Source of the DNA: Cricetomys ansorgei | Taxonomy: Eukaryota > Chordata > Mammalia > Rodentia > Nesomyidae | Length of the DNA stretch: 64,000 nucleotides | Direction: 5' to 3' | Assembly (NCBI GenBank): GCA_026225945.1 | Contig: JAMJFZ010001657.1 | Span: 2,544,501-2,608,500, forward strand | Shown: one piece after another, positions 52,471 to 63,700 of the stretch | How positions within the stretch are numbered: the stretch's first letter is position 1 | Layout of the letters: every line of letters begins with the position of its first letter | The notes under the pieces: model-generated | What the model saw: the letters and a program-made list of their open reading frames with translations, nothing else | The model's database searches: none | What the model was told of the DNA's origin: nothing | Position numbers and translations under genes: made by a program

Positions 52471-53108
52471 AAATAAATGAATAAAGTGACACCAAAAAAA
52501 CTGAATTAAGAATTTTTCTGTTTCCACGTCAAAAGCAGTTAATCAGTAACATAATAATGTCAGTGACTGTGACCAGGGAATAGGATTAATTTGTAGCAGA
52601 CTTTCCCAAATTGCGATTTGGACCACTGGGGATCTCTTATCACATTAGGAGAGGTTTTGGAGCAAAGTAGGAAGATATGGGTGGAATTAAAAGGGCCCGT
52701 AATAAAATACATAATAAAAATTGAGAGAAAAGCTGAGGACACACTCCAGGAAAATTAATAGAGAATGGATATCAATTGGTGGGATAATCTGCACCCACTT
52801 GGGAATAAATCTCTTCCACAGCTCTACTTGAGAACCTGTTACTTTCTGCTGAAACGTCTTTTCAAGTGTTATATTAAAAAACCAAGAGAGTGAGAGATGA
52901 GCTTCTTAAAATAGACCCGCCTGTGTGCTGAAGACCAGCTATTGGATGGGGGAGGCTTCCTGTAGATATGCAGATTGTGGAGCTTGGACCAAAGCAGCAA
53001 AGCTGTCCATGAACCTGCTGATTGCAAATAATAATAATAATAACAACAACATTATGAGACTTATCTCACAGGCCATTATGCTGTATTCTGCCTGGTTTCC
53101 ATCCCACT

Positions 53109-53312
53109 AGGGGAGGAGGAGGAGGAGGAGGGGGAGGAGGAGGGGGAGGAGGAGGAGGAAGAGGAGGAGGAGGGGGAGGAGGAAGAGGAGGGAGGGGGAG
53201 GAGGGGGAGGAGGAGGGGGAGGAGGGGGAGGAGGAGGAGGGGGAGGAGGAGGAGGAGGAGGAGGGGGAGGAGGGGGAGGAGGAGGAGGAGGAGGAGGAGG
53301 AGGAGGAGGAGA
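53109..53312. repeat. (GGA)n / GGGGGA purine tract, about 200 bp
   Basis: Unbroken G/A on the plus strand with dozens of GG to GGGGG runs. It gives poly-proline, poly-serine or poly-leucine frames on the minus strand, which are artefacts. Confidence 0.97.
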
Positions 53313-53324
53313 AAAACAGCCAAA

Positions 53325-53475
53325 ACAAAATCTGAATTCTAGCACTCATGAGGCTGAGGCAGGAGGACTGCCGTGAGTCTGAGACTGGACTCAAAATACC
53401 AGAGAGATGAGAGAGAGGGAGGGGGAGGGAAGGGGGAGAGTGGAAAGGGAAAGTGGGAGCGGGGGGAGACAGAGA
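53325..53475 (+). repeat. B1 fragment and GA-rich tail
   Basis: TTCTAGCACTCATGAGGCTG, GAGTCTGAGACTGGACTC, then GA-rich sequence to 53475. Confidence 0.7.
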
Positions 53476-53647
53476 ATATGAATCTGAAGATAATAAGAGT
53501 TGGTGCATGCTTAGAAGTTATTAATGCAGTTGAGTGTTTCTCTTGCTTAAAAAGCACAAAAAATCTGTGGGTGTTGACATTAACCATCTATCACACACTA
53601 GCAGAGATTTCTTAAGTTAAATATTCATTAGAATTCAAAAGTGGAGG

Positions 53648-53920
53648 GCTGGAGATGTAACTCAGCTGGTGGAGTGCTTATTCAGCATGCATGAAGTCCT
53701 GGGTTCAATCCCCAGCACTGCACAACGTGATCATGGTGGCATACACCTGCAATCCCAGTACTAGGGGAGGTAGAGGCAGGAGAATCAGAACTTCAAGGTT
53801 CCATGTGGCAAGTTCAAAGTTCAAGGCTAACCTGAGCTATATGAGACCCTATGCCAAAAAAGAAAGAAAGAAGGAAAAAGAAAGAAGGAAAAAAAGAAGG
53901 AAAGAAAAGAGAAGACATTA
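53648..53920 (+). repeat. ID-B1 composite SINE with (GAAA)n
   Basis: GGGCTGGAGATGTAACTCAG, GGGTTCAATCCCCAGCACTG, then GGTAGAGGCAGGAGAATC and a GAAA/GAAG run. Confidence 0.9.
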
Positions 53921-53931
53921 AAAGGTGGTCA

Positions 53932-54035
53932 GGTGTGATGATACACCCTGTAATCCCAGCACTGGGGAGGTTGAGGCATGAGAAGGATCAGCACAAGTGA
54001 TCTTAGCTCTAGCCAGAGCTACTCCAAGGTAAGAC
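53932..54035 (+). repeat. Old B1-like SINE
   Basis: GGTCAGGTGTGATGATACACC, GTAATCCCAGCACTGGGG. Confidence 0.8.
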
Positions 54036-54049
54036 ATATGTATAGATAA

Positions 54050-54050
54050 G

Positions 54051-54100
<50 letters not shown>

Positions 54101-54101
54101 G
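54050..54101. repeat. (GATA)n microsatellite
   Basis: About 13 GATA units. Confidence 0.97.
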
Positions 54102-55336
54102 TAACCATGAAGAAGTTGTGCTAATTAGGGTTAAGAGGGAAACCTAGATGAATTAATGATAAAGACCAATTAGCTATTACTAAACATGTGCTCATTATAT
54201 CTACTTGTTTGGGTTTTATAGGTATACTAATTATAATTACTATGTTCATTTGGTAGTTTTGATAAAGAACATGGAGTATAATTAACCACCTCCTTCCCAG
54301 AACTATGCCATGGCCTTTGACTCATGCCAGAGAGTCATATATTGATATTCTGGCCTGTGACAAGCCTGGCTGCTGGGGCTGTAATGTGGTGGTTCAGGAC
54401 CCGTCTCCACAGTTTGCCCTCACTATAGGCTACAGTCCTGGGAAGAAAAGAGCCAGGCGGGTGATGCAGGACCCTTGAGACAGTGAAGAGACGCTGGGGG
54501 AAGCCCGAAGAGGGGAGAGAGTGGGCACTGAAGACATCATTCCCCCTAAGGAGGGGGACATTGTGACACATGTGAACACCTCCCAAGTGATTCCAATGAG
54601 GGGATTTGCTAGAAAGTCCTAGGATCCTTTCAACAAGTTTATGGGGGAAGAGAAATGGGGTGTGTGTGGGGGCGGAGGCAGTGCTAACAACACAGATGAA
54701 AGTAGCAGGCAGCCATCACTGTCAGATCACTGTCTGAGACTCATTCCTATCCCCTGGGAGGGTGTGTGTGTGGTATTTTGAGAAGGTAAAATTGTTCAAT
54801 GGAAAGGTCTGGAGAAGGAAGCACAGAAGTACAAAAGAATAGAAAGAATATCCCTAGGCCTACCCAGGGTCCTGGCTGTCAGCTAGGGAGACCAGCTTCT
54901 CTTCTGCCTGTCACTCCTCAGAGCAAAGCCAAGATGGGGTTCAGTCTAAAAAGAACCATCCCCAGGGCACCAGCTTCTAATTTGCACACGGAGTGGTGTG
55001 AGCCTGCCCGGCTCCTGCTTAACACGTGTGAGTCTGCAAGTCGGCTTTCTCTTGCATTCTCACTTCTACAGGAGATCCCCAGGGGCTGCCTGAGATGCAA
55101 CCTATTCTCTAACCACTTTTTGGTGTGAACGTCTGTTAGAAGATGGGAATCAAGCTTAGATCTGGTTGGGGATGCTTTGAAATCTCCAAGATTTCTTGGG
55201 AAATTTTCATACATATCAAGAAATCCCCATTGCTATTAGTTATGGCAATATTCCATACCAAACTGAACAAGTGAAAAACACAAACACTACAATGCCCTCA
55301 TCTTTAAACTTCAAAGATTTTTTTTCTAGTCTTGTA

Positions 55337-55337
<1 letters not shown>

Positions 55338-55418
<81 letters not shown>

Positions 55419-55432
55419 TATATATTTTTTTT
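55338..55432. repeat. (CT)n(CA)n(TA)n compound microsatellite
   Basis: TCTC, then ACAC, then TATA runs in sequence. Confidence 0.97.
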
Positions 55433-55981
55433 CCTCCCACATCTTAACAGCTAACCTCAAAAAGCCATTTAGGGAAGGAGGGAGCTGTCTCCCTGCAGGG
55501 AGGTGTTGATGAGTTTGTAGAGAGGAATGGTGCACTAGGGTCCCCATTAGTGGACACTGGGATACAGAGGTGAAATCTAAGCCTACAGTGCTTGAAATCA
55601 GGGAAAGAATCTGTAGTTTGCTACTTCTGTCTGGGGAAGGGAATGGGAGGAGAGGGGAGGGGGAAGAGGGGAGAAGGGCGAAAAGGAAGGCTAGATGGAG
55701 GTAGGGAGTAGGTGAGAAGAGCTAAAGAGAGGGAAGTAAAGATAGGTCAAGGAGAGGGGCCAGGACAAGAGTGACCCCTTATCCCATTCCAAGTAATTAT
55801 ATTTGCTGGTACTGGGGTGCAAACCTCCTTCCGTCATGATGGTAAATTCTATTCATTTTATACCTACAAACACGATCTTACAAGTCTCGAAGCTCAAGAA
55901 AACAAAAGCTTCTTGGGATGACACAAAAATCCAGAATGTAGTGTCAGGTTTCTTGAAATTGGACTCAGAGAACCACAGATG

Positions 55982-56215
55982 ACATATATATATATGAGGG
56001 GGGCTTTTATTTATTTTAATGTTTGTGTGTTTTGCCTGTATGCATGTCTGTGCACCATATTATGCAGTGCTCACAGAGGCCAGAAGAGGGTGTCAGATTC
56101 TCTGGAACTTGAGATGCAGGTGATTGTTAACTGCTATGTGGGGCTGGGAATCGAACCTGAGTTCTCTGGAAGAGCAGCCAGTGTTTTTAACCACTGAACC
56201 ATCTCTCTAGCTGCA
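55982..56215 (-). repeat. B3 SINE
   Basis: GTTTTGCCTGTATGCATGTC, GAAGAGGGTGTCAGATTCTC, ACCACTGAACCATCTCTCTAG. Confidence 0.92.
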
Positions 56216-56549
56216 GCGCACTAAGCCCCAGCTGACACCTTGTTTTGATATTCCCTTTCCGCCTGGATAAGCATAAAACACACACACCTTTGTCTCCGTT
56301 GGGCTTTTCCTTGGAAGTTAGTCCTTGCTTTCCAGGTCCTGTCTGGGCTGGGATTTCAGAAAGCTGCTGAGCCTTTAATTAACCATGAACACTCTCTAAT
56401 TGCCTTGGATAAGACTTGCTGCTAATTCCAGCCTCCAGAAGGCAATTACCTTCTTCGCCTCTTTTCAGGATCACTTTACTCTTAGTGCCCTGACTTTTTT
56501 TTTTTTAATGTTTCAAATGCTTCTTTGATCATTTTCTTTTCACCTTGTT

Positions 56550-56715
56550 GAATCAAATAGGGGGAAGAAGAACTGCACTGTAAAGAGATTCTGGAAAGGT
56601 GTAGAGTCAAATAGGGGGAAGAAGAACTGCACTGTAAAGTGGTTCTGGAAAGGTGTAGAGTCAAATAGGGGGAAAGAAGAAATGCACTGTAAAGTGGTTC
56701 TGGAAAGGTGTAGTT
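56550..56715. repeat. 54-bp minisatellite, three copies
   Basis: TCAAATAGGGGGAAG starts units at 56553, 56607 and 56661; each continues ACTGCACTGTAAAG and GGTTCTGGAAAGGTGTAG. The units are nearly identical, and the third has one extra base. Confidence 0.92.
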
Positions 56716-56734
56716 AAAAAGAATGAACGAACCC

Positions 56735-56825
56735 AGGGTCCAGTTTCAACTCTAACAAGCAATCTTTCGGGGGGTTTCTATCTTCTCCTGTATAAAATGA
56801 GAATTTGAATTACAACCTCGTTAAA
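56735..56825 (+). repeat. Possible MIR remnant
   Basis: GGTCCAGTTTCAACTCTAAC, then CTGTATAAAATGAGAATTTG. Confidence 0.5.
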
Positions 56826-56831
56826 GAATAT

Positions 56832-57145
56832 TCTAGGCTAGGGGATAAGGAGGTAACCCGTTGGTAAAACCTTGCAAGAATGAGGACCTTCCATCCCTAG
56901 AACCCACTGGGGGCAGAAGTGGGCAGAGAGGGCAGGAGTGATGGTGTGTGCTTACAATCCTCATGGGTAGGAAAGATGGGTGGATGCCTGGGCTCACTGA
57001 ACGGCCAGCCTGCCCTAACTGCTAAGTCCTCGGAGGCCGGTGAGAGACCCTGTCTCATCAAACAAGGTGGATCACACTGGAGGAAGCACACCAGAGGTTA
57101 TCTGGCACCCACACGCACCTGCGGACCCACACGCATGCATCCGCA
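56832..57145 (+). repeat. B4 SINE
   Basis: CTAGGGGATAAGGAGGTAACC, GAATGAGGACCTTCCATCC, GTGAGAGACCCTGTCTC, CACACGCATGCATCC. Confidence 0.8.
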
Positions 57146-57639
57146 CAACACTCCAGACTAAATCCCGGTTCCACAGGGTCCCCTACGTTTCTACTGAATG
57201 TGTTCGTGCTCCCCTTTCCCCTTTTCTGGAGGCCACAGCTGTGATTAAAGTGACATTAGACAGAATACCAAAGGGAAGCCATTCCATTTGTGGACCCAAA
57301 TTTTAAGCCAATAATTCTTGTTTACTCTCTCATCTTTTCCTTTGAACTTTGGAAAAATATGACTCACTAAGACTGAAGAGGTTTCAGGGGAGAATTTAAA
57401 GTGGTTTCCTTCCTGACAGTCTTCAATAGCTGCTTTTAAATCCCGACAAGCCCTCCCCGTTTGTTTTATAATATCTATTTGGTTTGGATATGCAGAGGCA
57501 CACATTTCCACAGGAGAGATTTTAGAGTATTTCATTTTCTACCAAGGAAACATCTAAGAGATTCTTTTTTGGGGGGAAAAAAAGCAAAAAGAATGTGGCT
57601 TTATATGGGATTAAGTTGGGTTCTTTTACTAAATAGCAC

Positions 57640-57696
57640 GACTGTGGGTGAGTTACTTAGTCTCTCTAAGACTCATTTTCTCCATCTGTAAATTGG
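57640..57696 (+). repeat. MIR fragment
   Basis: GTGGGTGAGTTACTTAGTC, CATTTTCTCCATCTGTAAA. Confidence 0.7.
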
Positions 57697-57995
57697 TTCA
57701 CAATTCCAGGGTATAGTTTGTCACTGCAGTAAAGTCGAGGCAGAAACTAGAAGCAGCTAGTCATATCCACAGTTAACAGGAGGCTGCATGCATGTTTGGT
57801 AATACTCAGCACCTCCCTACGCTTATACATAGGCCAGAACCCAAAACCTGTGCCATCCCCCTTCAGGCTGGGTCTTCCCACATCAATGAAGGCAGTAAAG
57901 ACAGATCCCCCTCTAGACATGTCCACAGGCCAACCTGGTCCAGACAGTCTCTCACAGAGACTCTTTTTCTAGATTGTGTCATTGACAACTAAATA
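57697..57995. mobile_element. Rodent LINE-like repeat
   Basis: TTCACAATTCCAGGGTATAG, GTCCACAGGCCAACCTGG, TAGATTGTGTCATTGACAAC; same family as 41180-41793. Confidence 0.65.
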
Positions 57996-58416
57996 TCACA
58001 CTTTCTGAGTGACACGAGGGAATATTCCACACCTGACCTCCTAGCACTATGACCTCCTAGGTCATAGTTAAAGTTAAAGTACATGTGAAATATCCCATAA
58101 ACTCACCTTCAGGATACATGTATGAGGCATATATAAAACATCAATGAGTTTCCTGTGTTGACTTGGGGCTCATCCCTAAGGTACCTCATCACTCATATGC
58201 AAATATCTGCTCCCAAGCATTTCTGATAGTGATTAGTGTACTAACAGCAGCAGTTTAAAAAAAATACCAAGTCACACCTGGGGCCACGAAACAGGTGTGA
58301 GGGACAGCTGCTGAGAAGCAGACAGAGGAGACCCGGAGGAGAGACCACCCCAACAGCCAGAAGGTGGTGGCCAGGGGCTCCAACCAGTGGCAGGAATGTG
58401 TACACTGTATCTGTGT

Positions 58417-58417
<1 letters not shown>

Positions 58418-58458
<41 letters not shown>

Positions 58459-58790
58459 TGTGCACATTCTCTACAAACATATATATATATATGTATGTAT
58501 ATGTATGTATATATACTGTGCCTGTACATTCCATATATATATATATATTGTCTGTGTACATTATATATATATATACACACACACACACACAGTATCTGTG
58601 CACATTCTCTACAAACATATATATATATGTATGTATATGTATGTATATATACTGTGCCTGTACATTCCATATATATATATATGTATATATATATTGTCTG
58701 TGTACATTATATATATATATATACACACACACACGTACATACTGTTATCTATGCACATTCCATACACACACACACACACTGTATCTGTGT
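58418..58790. repeat. Compound CA/TA microsatellite with tandem duplication
   Basis: A unit of about 135 bp, starting CTGTGCACATTCTCTACAAAC, occurs at about 58458 and 58595. Each holds CTGTGCCTGTACATTCC and TTGTCTGTGTACATTATAT between TA and CA runs. Confidence 0.93.
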
Positions 58791-59209
58791 ACCTTCCCAC
58801 ACTGGCTCCTTGGCACTGCTGTGCTTTACTCTACCCTCCCAAACTGAAGCACAGCGTGCACCACCACCAATTTTGGCTGTCAGTGTTATTGCCTCAAGAG
58901 GCCTGGGAACCCCTGTGTAGAGCCTGCATTTCTCCTTTGCTGCCAAGAGAGCTAAGTGTATGTTCTGTCTCATTGCTTCCTGTGTCGGCATACTAGAAAT
59001 AATGAATGGCCTTGGCATTTCCCACTAAAAGGAGCCTTCCTGCTTCTCTCTCACCAAACATTTAGACAGGTGCCAAATGGCTATTTAAACCAAAACATTT
59101 GGCACAAGGTAGCAACTACTTAGGAACTACCAGAAAATAATTTTGCATGTGAATTATATATTATTAGTTATATGCATATCCATGATGACAGGCTTGAATC
59201 ACTGATACC

Positions 59210-59802
59210 ATAGTGTTTATATATGAATGTAGATAGTGTGTATGTGGAGCACAACTGTGTATGTCTGTGTGTATGTAGTTTGTGTATGTATGTCTTTGTG
59301 TACACATGTATGTATATGTGTGTATGCACATGAATGTGGTGTATATTGTATGAATATGTGTATATGTGTGTTGTGTGTATATGTATATGGGTGAATGTAT
59401 ATCTGTGTGTATGTGTGCATGTACATTCATGTGTGTATGCATATGTATGCATGTGTGTACATGTGTGCATGTGCGTATATGTATGTATGTGTGTATGTGT
59501 ATGGATGTATGTGTGTTACACATGTATTATGTTAATGCATGGGTATATGTGCACATTTATGATATGTATGTATCATACATGTATGACACACATATCACAT
59601 ATGTGTGCATAACTGTATGCATGTGGGTTTGTTTATGGGTGTGTATTGCATGCCTGTGTGTATTGTGAGAATGTGTGTGTGTTTGTGTGTATGCATATAT
59701 GTGTATATGTGTATATTTCTGTATATATATGGATATGTAGTGTGTATATGTATATATGCATATATATTATGTATTTGTGTATGTATACATATATGTAGTG
59801 TA

Positions 59803-59834
<32 letters not shown>

Positions 59835-59840
59835 TGTGAA
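59210..59840. repeat. Long TG/TATG-rich satellite-like tract
   Basis: About 630 bp dominated by GTGTAT, ATGTGT and TGCATG words, ending in a pure (TG)n at 59804-59838. The frames through it are artefacts. Confidence 0.93.
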
Positions 59841-60445
59841 GAATTTGGTAATATGGGGCTCCATTGAACATCTACTAGAAGCCAGTGTGCTGAGATGTGA
59901 ATGTTTTGAAGCAGAAGTCAGCATTCTGCCCAAGTTGTATGGCCGGTGCATATCTGCTTTATTTTACCTACTTGGATGTCTGCGTGGCATAATAGACTTA
60001 AAGTCTTGGGTTAAAATTTCAAAACTCTGGCTAAATTGCCTCATCTTCCTCTTCAGCTGACAATTTTGCCTCAAGATAACCAAGAACAAAGCCATGCCTC
60101 AGGCATCTTCAGATGGTGCTGATTTCTCCTAATACCATGTTTCTGTTTCCCCAGGACAAGAGGGAAGAAAGAGGACACCCCTTTATAGGTGCTGATCAAA
60201 GCAGGGTCCTGACCAGATGGGCCTGTCTGGGCTCCACGGCCAACAGGACAGGGGTCTTCCTTATAGATAGCAGGCAGAAGCAGCTCTACCCTGGAGATGA
60301 AGCCAGGACAGCCATCATCCCTCATAGGTCCTCCCCCTCGAAGGAGCTCCTTCTAGGAATGAGAACTTCTCACTCAGTGAGCCTTCATCTCCACTGATGG
60401 TTTACATGACTCACATAAAAACCTTCTGTTCTTATAATTTTCAAA

Positions 60446-60462
60446 TAATAATAATAATAATC
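60446..60462. repeat. (AAT)n short run
   Basis: About five AAT units. Confidence 0.9.
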
Positions 60463-60566
60463 CACATTTAGACACAGTATTATATATGACCCCTCAACTA
60501 GGAGTCATAATACAATATGTAAGAGACGTAATTCCTAAACACTTAAGGGGGTAGTAAGGTTTTCTA

Positions 60567-60705
60567 GAAAGTCAAGATTTGCCATGCCTGCCCCACTCTG
60601 TGACATGGAATCTCACTTTTGACCTCAAACGATGAACTCAATGATCTTGCTTCAGCTTCCCAGGTAGTTGTGACCATAGGCACATGCGTGCTTGGCTTTG
60701 CCATT
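60567..60705 (-). repeat. Old B1-like SINE
   Basis: GATCTTGCTTCAGCTTCCC and GTTGTGACCATAGGCACATG. Confidence 0.55.
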
Positions 60706-61204
60706 TTCTTTTCTTTTCCACATTACAGAAGTGCTGGGAAGATCAAGTGACCTAATGAATGTTTGATCCCAGGTACTTACTCTGATGGCCATTGTCTTTC
60801 TGGAAGAACTTCTGGTACAACTTGTGTGCTGTCCCTAGTGTTGTCCTCCATGCTCACAAAGTGCTTTACCTAACTCTCTTAGTTGATTCATGGGCTTATC
60901 CAGTGGTGTTGTTCATATGGCTGATCATTTCTAAGTGGCTGCACATAACAAAAATTTAAAAAAAAAATCAACTCCAGGATGAAAAATGCAGGTCTGAGGA
61001 CCAGCTGACCCATGCAAGCTGTTTCCTGTTTATCACTTTTCTAGGGCATTCCTATTTCTTGGGTCTCTAAGCTTCAGCAGCCTCTGGATCCTCTCACCCC
61101 TTTTTCCAACACCCAGGCCATCCCCAGCATTTTCTATGCTTATTTCAGAGTCTACCTGCTGCAGCCATTGCCCTGTAATAAAATGAGCCCCTGGACTGGG
61201 TCTC

Positions 61205-61330
61205 ACCGATTCAACAAGTATCTTGAAGGCATTGGACGAGGCACGAGGGACACAATCAGGATAAGGCACAATTCCTACCCTCGAGTGGCTTAAAGGTTAG
61301 AAGGGAAAAGCTCCCAACTGAGGAGAGAAT
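61205..61330 (-). repeat. L2 3'-end remnant
   Basis: TTCAACAAGTATCTTGAAGGC, GCACAATTCCTACCCTCGAG. Confidence 0.6.
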
Positions 61331-61889
61331 AATTAGGTATTTGGGGTAGGCATTTGTAGCAATGTTCATCTTCTGAGACCAGAAACTCAGCAGACAGGTT
61401 TGAGGGACTTGTGGGTCTCCAAGTGAACCATTCAGAGGAGGTCTGAATGTAAGAGCCAGGATTCAGGAGGAAGAGTAGGTGGAGAAGTAGATTCAGTCAT
61501 GAAGATTTAAGTACCAGCTGCCCAGGAAGTAGGCCAGTTCCCATGATTCCACTGTTGAAAGCCTGAACTTACAGCAGTCTGTTGAGCTGCAAAAGACCCT
61601 CACGAGAAGGAGATGTTGGCATTGATGGCTTCTGAGGGAGCAGGAATCATTTTTCTTCAGTGGTGTGGTCCATGTTCCAGGAAACACTAATTAAACTCAC
61701 AGAGTTTTAATAGCAAAAATTTTAAGTCCATGAAAGTAGGAGAACTTACTGGGAAGAAGGGGTTCAGAGGGAGTAGGAGGTGGGTTAGGGAGAGTATTAG
61801 GATGTAAAAATGATCAAAATAAATTATATGCGTTATGAAATTGTCAAAGAATAAACAAAAATACTTTATTTTATATTTATTCATTTATT

Positions 61890-61907
61890 TACTTACTTGT
61901 TTATTTT

Positions 61908-61938
<31 letters not shown>

Positions 61939-62055
61939 GACACAGGGATCCTCTGTGTAGCCTTGTCTGTCCTGGAACTCATTCTATAGACCAGGCTTGC
62001 CTCTGTCTCCCAAGTGATGGATTAAAGGCATGCACCACCATTGCCCAGCAACAAA
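61890..62055 (-). repeat. B1 SINE
   Basis: A T-run of about 30, GACACAGGGATCCTCTGTG, GATGGATTAAAGGCATGCACC. Confidence 0.94.
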
Positions 62056-62727
62056 AATATTTTAAAAGAGAGAGGAACAATATTTAACCCTGCGTTTTTG
62101 TGTTGACATGTATGTGGTATGTGCATGTGTGTTTGCATGGGCAATGCTTATATGTTACATGTATGTTTGCACTTGTATTTATTGTGAACATTGTGAATAC
62201 ACGATATCTTTAGAAGGATATGAAGCAACAGACAACCTTGGTTGGCCTTGTAAGGGGGAGCGTAGGGGATAAAGAGGGGTTTCACTGATCCCTGTCTCGT
62301 CTTTTGAATATTAAATTATGAAGAAAAGTAGCCTATAGAAAAACCAAAGAAGCTCTTTTTTTTTTTTTTTTTAAAGAAAGGGAGGAAAATCTCAGAGGGC
62401 CTGTTGGAGAGGCCCACTAAAGAAGAAGCCCTGTGTAGAATGGCGGGTTAGTTAAAAACAGGCCTCAACCTGAGGTGCTTGGAATCAAATGGACCACTTG
62501 AAATTAGCAGTTCTGTCACCTTCCTAAAATTACCCTTGTTGCTAAGTTACATTTGAGAAGGGCACACAGCAAGGTGGTAAAGATAAGTAGGAAGGAAAAG
62601 GTTTGGGGAGCCCTGGTGTCGGGATGAGGGTCATTTCTAGTTATCATTTCAACCACGTTCAGATGTTGGACTCTCAGGCTTTTACTCTTTCATATATCTC
62701 ACATGTTTTCCTACTAAACCTTATGGC

Positions 62728-62890
62728 TCAGCCAGGCAGCGGTGGTGCACACCTATAAATCCAGCACTCAGGAGACAGAGGCAGGCAGATATCTGAGTTC
62801 AAGGCCAGCCTAGTGTACAGAGTGAGTTCCAGGACAGCCAGGACTACAAAGAGAAACCCTGTCTTAAAACAAAACAAAACAACAAACAAA
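62728..62890 (+). repeat. B1 SINE
   Basis: GCAGCGGTGGTGCACACC, CAAGGCCAGCCTAGTGTAC, GAGAAACCCTGTCTT, (AAAAC)n tail. Confidence 0.95.
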
Positions 62891-62899
62891 CACAAACCT

Positions 62900-63010
62900 C
62901 TTATGGCTCACGCCTGTAATCTCTTAGGATGATTGCTATGAGTTTGAGACTAGCCTGTGCTATATTGGTAACACACATGCGTGCACACACATGCGTGCAC
63001 ACTCGCACAC
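62900..63010 (+). repeat. Truncated B1 and CA/TGCG-rich tail
   Basis: ATGGCTCACGCCTGTAATC, GAGTTTGAGACTAGCCTG, then ACACACATGCGTGC repeated. Confidence 0.75.
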
Positions 63011-63499
63011 CCATGTGAACCCACATACACACACCCAAAAAAACAAAACAGACACGCAAAACCCAGTCGTAAACTGGAGAGGGTCTATAACTGTTCTCAG
63101 CAGGAAAAAGAAAACCAACAGTCTGGACAGGTGATGACAGCTACCATGAGGGAGCAAGGCCGGGGGAGCCCCTGGCACCTGCCGCCTTGAAGAAGGAGAG
63201 CGGCAAAGAGCCTGCCCAGGCCTGTGGCTGCCCCAGGCCTAGGAGCAAAGGGTTCCTCATGTTCAGTGACAGATAAGCAGGGCTTGGTAATAGGATTAAA
63301 CCTGAAAGTGTTACAGCTGAGGGAAACGAGCCCATTCTTGTTCTCCCGGGAGCCAGGCCTTGTCTTCATTCAACAGGCAACACGCTGTCTTTATTTTTCC
63401 TGACATCACACAAAGGAACACTCCCGTTTATTCTCCTGCCATATGCAGATCTGAAAACAACTGGAAACCATTGCTCTATGGTTGCTTTCTTTTCTCTTT

Positions 63500-63700
63500 T
63501 GTGGTGTTGAGGACTGAACCCAGGTCTCACATGTACTAGGCAAGTGTTATATCTTTGAGCTGTATCCCCAACTCTCTTTGTTTTGAGACAGGTTTAGCTT
63601 AATTGCCAAGGCTGACCTAGATCTTTCTGTGGCCCAGGTAGGTGTACTTTAGCTTTCCTGCCTCAGCCTTCTGAGGAGCTTGGATCAAAGGCCTGCCTGA
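63500..63700 (-). repeat. ID-B1 composite SINE
   Basis: ID part GAGGACTGAACCCAGGTC and TTGAGCTGTATCCCCAAC, then B1 part TTTTGAGACAGGTTTAGC and TTGGATCAAAGGCCTGCC. Confidence 0.78.

Noticed and set aside
53066..53508. Poly-proline, poly-serine and poly-leucine reading frames on the minus strand
   Set aside because: Three frames of the same GGA repeat; pure simple-sequence translation.
56550..56715. Regular repeats that might suggest a CRISPR array
   Set aside because: Whole 54-bp units repeat with no unique spacers, in a mammalian genome; it is a minisatellite.
58241..58996. Long frames rich in Y, I, H and T (up to 210 codons)
   Set aside because: Translation of TA/CA/TG microsatellites on both strands.
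59164..60060. Cysteine/valine/methionine-rich frames up to 151 codons
   Set aside because: They come from the TG/TATG tract; no homology or domain, and every frame is similarly open.
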